In this document: piece after piece, positions 1 through 8,097 of the stretch
How positions within the stretch are numbered: position 1 is the stretch's first letter
Layout: every line of letters begins with the position of its first letter
Assembly (NCBI RefSeq): GCF_047663525.1
Contig: NC_092606.1
Location: forward strand, 7,748,501 to 7,812,500
Source of the DNA: Anas platyrhynchos
Taxonomy: Eukaryota; Chordata; Aves; Anseriformes; Anatidae
DNA length: 64,000 nt
Direction: 5' to 3'
Made by a program: the position numbers and the translations under genes
Notes under the pieces: model-generated
Databases searched by the model: none
What the model was told of the DNA's origin: nothing
The model's input: only the letters and a program-made list of their open reading frames with translations

Positions 1-387
1 GGAAAGCATCTGTCACTGTAAAACATCCTGACATTAAGGTGTTAATAGAGTTATTACGACTAGCAATTATAAGAGGTTCTATACCAAAAGTCTCGCATCA
101 ATAATTAGATTGTGCATCTGTGCTGATATTATTCCTTCAGCTTCAGACTTCACTGATTCCTAGCAGTAAGGAGCCAAAGCCTCAGAAGCTCTTTTAATCC
201 TTGTTACAGAAAAAAAAAAGTGCTGCAACGTTTAGAAATCAGAGAAGCCTGGTATAAATACACTAATATTACATCAGACTAATGGTAAGCCACGAGAAAG
301 CATTTAGCCCCAGGTTTTTTCCCCATGCTCCTTGTTTCATGTAAAACATCGGCAGGACCAGATCCTTGTGATTGAACAACTCCTTAC
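1..387 (-). other. DERL2: DERL2 intron, continuing beyond the window
   Basis: This AT-rich sequence follows the exon 5 donor. I looked for the next Derlin-2 block (GHIYFFLEDVFP) on the minus strand and did not find it, so the remaining exons are outside the window. Nothing else is recognised here. Confidence 0.7.
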
Positions 388-583
388 CCAGAAGATCCAC
401 GATGATGGAGTTCCCCAAAAGCAGTGAAAAGCCCATCAATACCCACGGTAGAAACGGGGCTTGGAAAATGAGCAGACCAAAGAAGTTCATGCGGACGTAG
501 GGGTTCCTGCGGCTCCAGACATACACCAGCATTATCGTGAACGCCTGGCCCAAGAACACCAGGTTTACAAACAGGCCAAAAAG
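388..583 (-). CDS. DERL2: DERL2 coding exon 5
   Basis: Encodes residues 110-174 plus one base of the next codon, from [13 protein letters not shown] to IIVDLL. The acceptor is CCTCAG and the donor GTAAGG after 388. The reading frame seen beyond the donor is intron sequence. Confidence 0.92.
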
Positions 584-2360
584 CTGAGGGGTGGTTAAAG
601 GAAACAGTTCACCAAGTCGTTGTTCTCAAGTGAAGCACAGAAAGAATTCATCAGCTTGATCTGTAATCCCACGTTTTCCATACAATTCTCCCTTCTACAT
701 TCCCAGGTTCAAGTATGTTGGATCTATGGTCAAATTCAACACTTACATCAGGATTCAGTGCCCACAGCATGAATAATCTCTTTAAAATAGAGTTTATTGT
801 GAAATCACTGAAGCAATAGCATTGCTTAGGTAACCTGGGCACAATTATGCACTTGAGCAGCGCCATCCTCTGAGGATCTCATTTCTGTAATCGTGCTGAG
901 CAGCAGAAGGTAGAAGACCAGACCAGTAATTAACAGCATTAAATGTTAATTAAATTAAATGACAACCAATAAGCATTAAAAAACACTTTAAGAAGTACTA
1001 CTGTTCCGCAAGCTACAAGACAAACATGCTGTCATCTGAGAACTAAGAGAAATTAACAGCGTGGTAGATTTCCTGAAGTAGCTTGGAATAAAACCAGGAA
1101 GGATACAGTCATTAAAAGTCCTCCAAAAAGGAACATAAATACAAAATCTGCCGTCCGACCTCGGAAAGAGCCTTCTTCAAGCATTCGGCAGTAACGGTAT
1201 CTGAAATCGCAGGTCAGGAAAATTTGATAGCAAGTGAATTTAAAGAGAGAAGGTTTCAATTATGCAAAACACGCACCTAAGCTCAGGCATCAACTCAGTC
1301 CATTAGTTGGCTCTCTCTGGACACCTCAGCAACGAGATCAGACCCGGGAGTAAAATGTTACAGGGGAGAAAATTCCCAGTTTCAGAGCCAACTCGCTGCA
1401 AAACCCATGAAGGATCAGGCTTGTACAACAAAGCCTTGATGCTACAGAAATAAATGGCAGGCCTCTTGGCTAGTTACAGAGATGTTGCTGATGTCCATGA
1501 CACGGGTGATGTCAGCAGTGCTGAGCTCCCGGCAAGTCCAGCGGAGCAGAACTGAGCCTTTGGCTACCCGCACACACAGTGACACACCTACACTCCGGAG
1601 CTGTGCTTTCTAAGGAGAGGACACAAACCCGATGAAGGATACAAAAAGATCATGTTAAATAAAAAATTAAAGCCAACTGGTCCAAAGAATAAGTAGTTTG
1701 TGATTAACCTCCATACCTGGAAACAAGACAGAAACAAGGTATTTAGACATGACATCTCATTTTTACATCCTAAATAAAAAGAAAAGTAACGGTGCAACTG
1801 AAACATTCATTACAGTAAATGAGATTAAGGCTCGGGCTCCCATCCACCGATCTCTCTTCATTAGCGTTTTTAGTTTTTAACGTACACCTCTGACAGGAGG
1901 AGCCAGCGCGGTTTGTGAGCCTCCATCCCCCAGCAGACAACCCCGACCAACGGGCACCTTTAACCCCCTGCCCCCCTGCCCCCCTGCCCCCCCCCCCCCC
2001 AGGGAACGCTCACCTGAAAGTGCTTAAATATGAGCTCGGGGTTGAAATACAGCTGGAAGGGCGTGATCAGCTCCAGCTGCTGCAAGGGAAGAGCAGAGAG
2101 AGGCGCAGTGAGCGCCCCGGGAAGCTGACACGGCCCCCACAGAGCACCCCCCACTCCCCTCACAGCCCCCTCAGGGCCCCCCCCAACCCCTCAGGGACCC
2201 CTCAGGGCCCCCACATCCCCCTCACGGCCTCCCCAGCCCCCTTAGAGACCCCCCCGGCCCCACGCACCACAGCGGCGGTGGTGAGCACGCAGGCCGTGGT
2301 GTAGGCCCTTGTGACGGGCGGCACCTGCAGGTACTCCTGCCGGAACGTCTGGTACGCCAT
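388..2360 (-). CDS. DERL2: DERL2 (Derlin-2), 5' five coding exons, partial
   Basis: Derlin-2 is a multi-pass ER membrane protein of the rhomboid pseudoprotease family. It acts in ER-associated degradation, helping move misfolded proteins to the p97 machinery. Five exons (2268-2360, 2014-2079, 1643-1716, 1107-1200, 388-583) join in phase with GT-AG introns to give residues 1 to about 175 of the usual 239. The N-terminus ([12 protein letters not shown]), the WR motif (residues 55-56, in [13 protein letters not shown]), the [16 protein letters not shown] loop and the [15 protein letters not shown] segment match human DERL2 almost residue for residue, and fit DERL2 better than DERL1 or DERL3. The serine/histidine catalytic pair of active rhomboids is not expected in derlins. 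The last part of the protein is not found in 1-387, so those exons lie beyond the left edge. The gene shares a promoter with MIS12. Confidence 0.95.
1107..1200 (-). CDS. DERL2: DERL2 coding exon 4
   Basis: Completes codon 78 and encodes residues 79-109 ([12 protein letters not shown] to GGLLMT). The acceptor is TTTCAG and the donor GTATCC. Confidence 0.92.
1643..1716 (-). CDS. DERL2: DERL2 coding exon 3
   Basis: Encodes residues 54-77 plus two bases of codon 78, including the conserved WR motif and transmembrane sequence [11 protein letters not shown]. The acceptor is TTCCAG and the donor GTATCC. Confidence 0.92.
1964..2000. repeat. C-rich run at the start of DERL2 intron 2
   Basis: On the plus strand, C5-6 blocks separated by TG lead into an uninterrupted run of 14 C (1987-2000). 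On the transcribed strand this is a G-rich tract beginning 13 bases after the exon 2 donor. Confidence 0.9.
2014..2079 (-). CDS. DERL2: DERL2 coding exon 2
   Basis: Encodes residues 32-53 ([12 protein letters not shown] to KHFQ). The acceptor is TTGCAG before 2079 and the donor is GTGAGC after 2014. Both ends are in phase 0. Confidence 0.93.
2268..2360 (-). CDS. DERL2: DERL2 coding exon 1
   Basis: Encodes residues 1-31, from MAYQTF to LTTAAV. The start codon is 2358-2360. The donor is GTGCGT just after 2268, ending on a codon boundary. The start is fixed by the conserved Derlin-2 N-terminus. Confidence 0.93.
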
Positions 2361-2697
2361 CTTGGCGCCCCCCGCCCCGCCGCCGCCACTTCCGCTTCCG
2401 GCCCCGCCCCTTCCCCCCTCCCCTCCCCCTTCCGCCCCAACCTCCTCGCGCCGCGCTCCCATTGGCCGAGCCCCGAGCCCGCCCGCCCCGTCCCCGCCTT
2501 TCCCGCCCAGGAGAGCCGCAGCGGGCGGGGATTGGGCGGCGCGGCCGGGTGCTGCTCGCTGATTGGCGGAGCCGAGCGAGGCGGGAAGCGGCGCCTGAGG
2601 CGTCCCTCAGAGCCCCCTCAGCGCCCGTCAGAGCCGCCCGCGGCCCCTCAGGCTCCCCTCAGAGCTCCCTCAAGGCCCCCCGCGGCCCCCCGGCGCC
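2361..2697. promoter_or_regulatory. Bidirectional CpG-island promoter of DERL2 and MIS12
   Basis: Only 337 bases separate the two divergent start codons, so both 5' UTRs and the core promoters lie here. The sequence is very GC- and CpG-rich and lacks a TATA box. It carries three inverted CCAAT boxes (ATTGG at 2461, 2531 and 2562), GC boxes (for example 2523-2530), ETS-type CTTCCG motifs at 2389-2394 and 2395-2400, a perfect E2F-type site TTTCCCGCC at 2499-2507, and a second, inverted E2F-like GGCGGGAAG at 2580-2588. A YY1-type CGCCATCTTGG (2355-2365) overlaps the DERL2 start codon. CCAAT plus E2F sites fit cell-cycle expression of MIS12. Motif calls are by eye, and transcription start sites are not determinable from sequence alone. 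Confidence 0.85.
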
Positions 2698-3324
2698 ATG
2701 TCGGTCAGCCCCATGGCCTACGAGGCGCAGTTCTTCGGGTTCACGCCGCAGACCTGCATGCTGCGCATCTACCTGGCGTTCCAGGACTACCTGCTGGAGA
2801 TGATGGCGGTGGTGGAGGGCGTGGTGCTGAAGAAGCTGGAGGCCTCGCCGGGCGGCAGGGTGAGCCGGCTGGACGTCAGGAAGAGCACGGAGAAGTTCCT
2901 GCGCTTCATGAAGGAGCACTTCGACCAGCTCTTCGGCAAGATGGAGGAGGTGCTGCTGCAGCTGGTGCTCAGCATCCCCCCACATGTGCTGCTGCCCGAG
3001 GACAGGGTGCACCGGCAGTACCCCTACAGCCGGGAGCAGTTCCAGGCGCTCCAGGACGAGGCCTCTCACCTGCAGCAGCGGTGCAGGGCCGAGGCGGCCG
3101 CCGGGCAGGCGCTGCGAGCCGAGCTGCAGGAGCAGAAGGCCGTCCAGGCCGAGCTGGAGAGGATCCTGCAGTGGTTCGAGGGGCTGGAGAACACCTGCAG
3201 GGAGCACGGCACCAGCAACGTCAGGGAGAGCTTCACCTTCCTGACACAGAACTCGAAGAAGCTGCAGGACGTGCTGAGAGAGGTCAAGGAGAAAAGCAAG
3301 AAGATAAAGAGGGGAGATGAGTGA
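2698..3324 (+). CDS. MIS12: MIS12 kinetochore complex component
   Basis: MIS12 is a subunit of the four-protein Mis12 complex (MIS12, PMF1, NSL1, DSN1). This complex links CENP-C/CENP-T at the inner kinetochore to NDC80 and KNL1, and so attaches chromosomes to spindle microtubules. The single uninterrupted frame encodes 208 residues against 205 in human, and the human coding sequence is likewise one exon. The N-terminus ([20 protein letters not shown]) is nearly identical to human, followed by the conserved [12 protein letters not shown] and [19 protein letters not shown] helices and the LLPED turn. Residues from about 110 to 160 are heptad-like and rich in Gln, Glu, Ala and Leu, as expected for the coiled coil. 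The tail is basic ([10 protein letters not shown]). The start is fixed by homology and lies in GCGCCATGT. Third positions are almost all G or C because the frame lies in the CpG island. Confidence 0.96.
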   Translation: MSVSPMAYEAQFFGFTPQTCMLRIYLAFQDYLLEMMAVVEGVVLKKLEASPGGRVSRLDVRKSTEKFLRFMKEHFDQLFGKMEEVLLQLVLSIPPHVLLPEDRVHRQYPYSREQFQALQDEASHLQQRCRAEAAAGQALRAELQEQKAVQAELERILQWFEGLENTCREHGTSNVRESFTFLTQNSKKLQDVLREVKEKSKKIKRGDE

Positions 3325-3673
3325 CTGGGATGGACGCTCCGAAAAGGAGGCAAAAAACGTGCAGACAGCTCGCCTGTAACGATAGCGGCTTAGCTTCCTG
3401 CAAGCATTGCCCCGATGCCTTTGCTCCTCTGATCCTGCCAGCACCTGGACTGAAAGCTGCTGTGCTTCTGCTGACCTCTGTCAGTGTGTGCCGACTCGGC
3501 AAGTACGGGAGTAGGGAGCGGAACAAAGCCTTGGTTTTCTGCCGAGTGTAGCTCTGAGAGTAGTGACTGAAAATGAATTTTTGGTGGGATGACTTGACAG
3601 AGGGTATCTTTGCGGCCTTAATGTTAACTTTGAACACAATGTAGCATTTGTTTATTTTAATATTTACTAAAAA

Positions 3674-3683
3674 AATAAATAAA
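3674..3683 (+). terminator. MIS12: MIS12 poly(A) signal (two overlapping AATAAA)
   Basis: Two overlapping AATAAA hexamers (3674-3679 and 3678-3683) lie 350 bases after the MIS12 stop codon in AT-rich sequence. They imply a 3' UTR of about 3325-3700. A GTG-rich stretch follows (around 3700-3710), as is common downstream of cleavage sites. Confidence 0.75.
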
Positions 3684-3880
3684 TATAGCCATAAGAATGT
3701 CAAAGTGTGATTTGCAGCTGACAGCCGTTCAGGTCAAGATCTGATGTGAAAGATGAAGGGCACGGAGCTGGGACAGCCCAAGGACAGGCCCCGGGCACAT
3801 CGGGCTCTGGCAGCACCAACCCCACACCCCTCTGCAGACGCCTTTCCCTTTCTGCTCCCTACAATGACATCAGTTTTGTG

Positions 3881-3897
3881 TTTTTTTTTTTTTTTTT
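3881..3897. repeat. Poly-T run (17)
   Basis: Uninterrupted run of 17 T just downstream of the MIS12 3' end. Seen directly. Confidence 0.95.
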
Positions 3898-4440
3898 ATT
3901 TTTCACATTTTAACAAAAGCTTTCTGCATCCCAAACAAGTCATCTTACCTGCTGCCATCCTGAGGTAATGGCCTGGGATCCTCTGCATGCACGCGCACCA
4001 ACCCCTCCTCCTGGTGTAAATATCTTGAGGTGGAAACATCGGCAGCGAGGTCCCTGGGGGACTCACATGCATGGGACGGGGAAATTCTTCGCAGCGAGGT
4101 GCAAAGGGGGAAAAAAAGGAGGAAAAAGATCCCTCCTAGTCCCCATCCTGCAGCAGGGCTGAAGGGACAAACAGGACAAGGAGGAGCTGTCCGCAGGATG
4201 TGCCCTCACACCCTGCTGTGACCATGGCGAGCCCCCCGCTCTGCCAAACGTTCTGGGTTTTGGCCAGCGTGGGACAAGAGAGAGCAGCCCTGCTCCAAAC
4301 AGCCCTGAGAAGGTCCCGCTGCTGGAACAAAATCAGACCCAGAGCAGAGAGGACAGACAGCGTGACGGGGTCTCCCTCTCTGTGTGGCTGCACTGCTCAC
4401 CCTCCCTGGCTTCCTCCTGAAGGCAGTAAAAGAAATGGGG

Positions 4441-4512
4441 CGCAGAGAATGCGCGTTCGGATCGCGTTAGCGGCCAAGCGTCCGATTCACTCGAGTGAAG
4501 AAACTCGGTCAG
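4441..4512. promoter_or_regulatory. CpG-dense patch with a 12-bp palindrome
   Basis: About eleven CpG dinucleotides fall within roughly 72 bases, in CpG-poor surroundings. A perfect palindrome TCACTCGAGTGA occupies 4487-4498. A regulatory role is only an inference; no gene start is recognised next to it. Confidence 0.35.
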
Positions 4513-6496
4513 AGCTCAGTGCCGGAGGCTCCTGGCGCTTGCTGCTGCGCTGCGGAGCCTCCCTGGGAATTGCTTTAGAAAAGGAAACGATGAGCAGCTT
4601 TCCCCTGCTCTGCTGTACTCTAGGCAAAGAAAAAAAATCCTTAAAATACGTGGGAACAAAGGGAAGGCTTTCACTTGTAAGCTCTTCTTTTTTCCCCATG
4701 GTTAAACAACAGGGAAGAGGAGCGAGATTAAGCAGCCTTTGCCAGGGGGAAGCCTTGGAGGCAGCTTGGAGGGTGGGGAGCAGCACAAACCCCAAGGAGA
4801 GCGCTTTGACAAGCGGATTTTGGCAGGCTGGAGCTGCGCGAGGTGTGCGGGCCCCTTGGTGGACCTGCACTGGTCTGGGGGCAGTGGGCATGGGGAGCCC
4901 TCTCCGCGGACAGCCCGTGCTCCCCGTGCTATCGGCGGGGATTTTCTCTCTCATTTCCCTGCAGAAAGGAAATTCCCCCGCTGCCCTGCTCTGCATGGCC
5001 CCAGCCTGTCATTCTTCCTGCTACTCCGATTATTATTCCTTCATGTCACCTTAATTTCTAATAATTAGTATTCGGCACAGCGCTGGGGGAGAAGTCAGTT
5101 CTTAACGAACATGGTCATAGGCGTGACGTTATAATTTACTGCTCGGGCAAGCCATTTGGAAACACAGTCTGAGAGGAAACAAGGAGGAGCAGCTTTCAGG
5201 CCGTTACCCTGCCCCGATTAAACCCAGTCCGAGACCCCAGCGAGATCCTAAAATTAACAGAGTACAGTGGGGAGAGGACAGCGAGCACGGCCAGTGACCG
5301 GCCCGGGGGAGCTGATGCAGCAGAGGGGCCCGGGCAGCAGCTGAAATCCTTGTGCATTAACAGGGTCTTGGTGTCATTCTCTCACACCTCTGTCCCCATC
5401 ACGGGGCATTTCTGCTTCCCAAGGCGTGTCCCCGATCCCACACCACACCCCCGGCGCAGCCCTTACCTCCTCCGGCTGGTCGCGATGGCCGCAGCCCCGC
5501 ACGCCCCTGCCCCAAGCTGGTTTCAGCCCTTCAGCTGCTCCCTTGGGCTTTGGTGTGCTGGAAACACGCTAGAAAACCCAACTGGGGGAAAAACGGGGAT
5601 AAAAGTTGAAAGGGCTGGTCCGTGGCTGCCTTGAGCACAAAGGAGCGAAGCAGCGCGTCCCCTGGCCTGGGGAGAGCTGCAGCCATCCTCGCTGACACCC
5701 CGGGGAGGGGCTGGCCCGTAACGAGAGCGCAGAGACTGGACACGTCCAAAAACGCACCCCTGTGGGAGACATCAACACACGTGGCTTATAAAATCCACCC
5801 AACCCCCGATTTTATTTTATTTTTTTAATTAGGGCTGCATCTAGAAGGTGATGCTGGCTACGTCCCTGGTTGCATGTAAGGTTTTTGTGAAGTTTCCATA
5901 ATAACCAGCGGGTTTTGCTTGCCGAGGAGCAGCGGGGACGTGTCCTAGCTGGGAGGTTTGGGTCTCCCCGCTCCTGTCACCAGCCGTGGCTTGGCGCGAG
6001 GGGACAGGGAGCGGGGTCTGCAGCGTGCACGGTTCGTCCTGTGCAGCTTGCTGGGACCTGGCTGCGAAGGCGTCAGGAAGGCGAACACAGCCCAGGGCAT
6101 CGCGGCACACGGACAAAACTTGATCAAACCCGTGCAGGTCAGCTCACTACGCCCAATTTGTGACTTGCATCCTTCTACATTCAGGCTCACGAGGTGCTGC
6201 CAATTTACAGACCGATAAATTAACGTGCTTACAATTAGCCGTTGGGTCTCTCCAGGCAGAATGGTACTGGCAGAGCCCCGCTCTCCTGCAGAGCACGTGG
6301 CAGGAGGCGCTGGAAGCGAACACCTGAGGCAAAACAACTCCATCCAGGGAGGGGACAAGGCCGGAGAGGAGCGGCAGGAGGCTGGGGGCAGCTCTGCCCT
6401 GCAGCTGCCGAGAGGCCTCTAACGCCAGAGAGCAGCAGCCGCCTGCGCACTGCCCCCTCAGGAACCACGCGCACACCAAGCCTCCTTTCTACAGCC

Positions 6497-6502
6497 TTTA
6501 TT
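6497..6502 (-). terminator. Possible distal CAMKK1 poly(A) signal
   Basis: TTTATT on the plus strand reads AATAAA on the minus strand, in the context CAATAAAG. It lies 4.6 kb past the CAMKK1 stop codon, so it would be used only if the 3' UTR is long. It may equally be a chance hexamer. Confidence 0.25.
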
Positions 6503-7097
6503 GTCAGTTTCTTCTTGGTTCTAGAGTACAAAAGCATGCAAAAAATAGCCTCTCTATTCATGGTACATATTTACAGTGTGACGGCCACGCGCCATCGGGG
6601 TGCCGGGTGCAGGTACCTCATGCTGGAGTCAGAGCGGAGCACGAACAGAGCCAAGGAGTTAACACCGAGGGGAAGGAGAGACTCAAACACCAACAGGCCA
6701 GGCGTAGGAACCAGGTGCACAGCAGCGAGGTTACGGCACAGAGGATCGGAATTACATCCCGAAAGGTCCCAGTTTGTCTTTTTGCTTGAATTTACAGAGC
6801 TTTCTGGAACACTTGGTGTGCTACCAACGTCTGCGGTCACTGCCTGAGGGCCCGGGTGTCTCAGCAAACACCACAGCACGCACACCCTGGTAAGGGGGGG
6901 AAGTTTGGTACCCAGAGCAGGTTAAATATACACAGGAAATAATCTGTTACCAGCCTCCAGACCCCCTGCCAGACATGGCAGGGCTCCACACCACCGCCTG
7001 CAGCCCTCCTTCCTCGGCAGACGCCCTCCTGTTCACCCAGCTCCTGCCCTTCCTCTGCCAGCACCGCCCCACACCGCTGAGATCGCCTCTCCCAAAG

Positions 7098-7166
7098 CAG
7101 GACCCCCTGTTACTGCAGCAGGACCCCCTGGTAATGCAGCAGGACCCCCTGGTAATGCAGCAGGAC
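7098..7166. repeat. 21-bp tandem repeat, three copies plus 6 bases
   Basis: Units at 7098-7118, 7119-7139 and 7140-7160 are followed by six bases of a fourth. Copies 2 and 3 are identical and copy 1 differs by two bases. Confidence 0.9.
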
Positions 7167-8041
7167 AGCCACACCAAGCAGAACGATGGTGAAAACAGCG
7201 AAGATGTGGGCTCTGCTCCTGGAAATCCCCGGTGGAGGTGCTGAGCACCATAAATAATCCATTTAACTCGCACAGCCAGGCTGCTCAGCACGTACCACAG
7301 GGACATGCATGGAGAAGATACACAAACTGCCATGGTGTCCATGGCCAAAAAAAACCCAACCCCAACCTCTCTCTGCATCGAGGACAGTGCCACAACCCCC
7401 GGTGATGCCCCAGGCAGGTCCCATCCCCGGCTGGACCCGCAGCAGCGCCCTGCACCGCTTCCTCAGTGCCAGCTTCCCACTGAGCTCTCCTCTTTCAAAC
7501 CCCAGCGTGTCTCTGATCTGCAGCGTGGATTAGGACACACTGCTGATGCCACCAGTGTGGGACACACCTGGCCTGACCCACCCTCTGCGTTACAGCAATG
7601 GGAACCTGGCAGAGACGTTTGTGGCACTTGGCTGTCCAGAAAACCCAGCTGCCGTGCGGATTGCTTCTTGTATCTCAAGGCACTGGAAAAAAAAAAAAGC
7701 ACACGCGTGGTGCTGCGGGTGATTTTGTTTCCCTCGTGCCTGGAGGTGTGCACTTGCTCCAGAAGAGAAATCTCCCTCGCAGTGTCTCGATGCAGGCCCA
7801 GCAATGCTGCCCGGGGCCGGGTGTGCCCTCGGGAAGAGGAGCCCTCTGCACACCCCAGCTGCTCAGAGCAGTCAGGAGCTGGGTCTCACGGGCACAGCAC
7901 AAACGTTGGATGTGGAGAGGAACAAAAGGATTGTTTGCTTTTTTAAAGCATCAGCGAGTGCCTCCAGCAGCTCCTCACACTGCTCACAGGAGCCCTGCCA
8001 CGCCGAATCCTATCCCTTGCTCACAGAGAACTGAGACAAAT

Positions 8042-8097
8042 GTTCAGACAGCCATATTCACACATTCAGACACCCGTATTCAAATATTCGGGCACCC
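8042..8097. repeat. Decayed 22-bp tandem repeat
   Basis: Two 22-base units (8042-8063 and 8064-8085) and a partial third share an ATTCAGACA-type core and a following TATTCA. The match is imperfect, so this is an old local duplication. Confidence 0.6.

Noticed and set aside
1..387. Final DERL2 exons at the left edge
   Set aside because: The expected GHIYFFLEDVFP block is absent on the minus strand, so the exons must lie outside the window.
2532..3320. 262-residue plus-strand frame overlapping MIS12
   Set aside because: It is a shifted frame over MIS12 with Gly/Ala/Arg-rich composition and no homology, whereas the MIS12 frame matches a known family from end to end.
2659..3444. 261-residue frame antisense to MIS12
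   Set aside because: It is a mirror of the GC-saturated MIS12 coding strand; its Leu/Gln/His-rich composition is what antisense of Glu/Gln/Lys-rich coding sequence gives, and no domain is visible.
4200..5054. 284-residue plus-strand open frame in the intergenic region
   Set aside because: It opens at GTG rather than ATG, has no recognisable domain or signal, and lies in GC-rich DNA where stops are rare. A spliced transcript would be needed to reconsider it.
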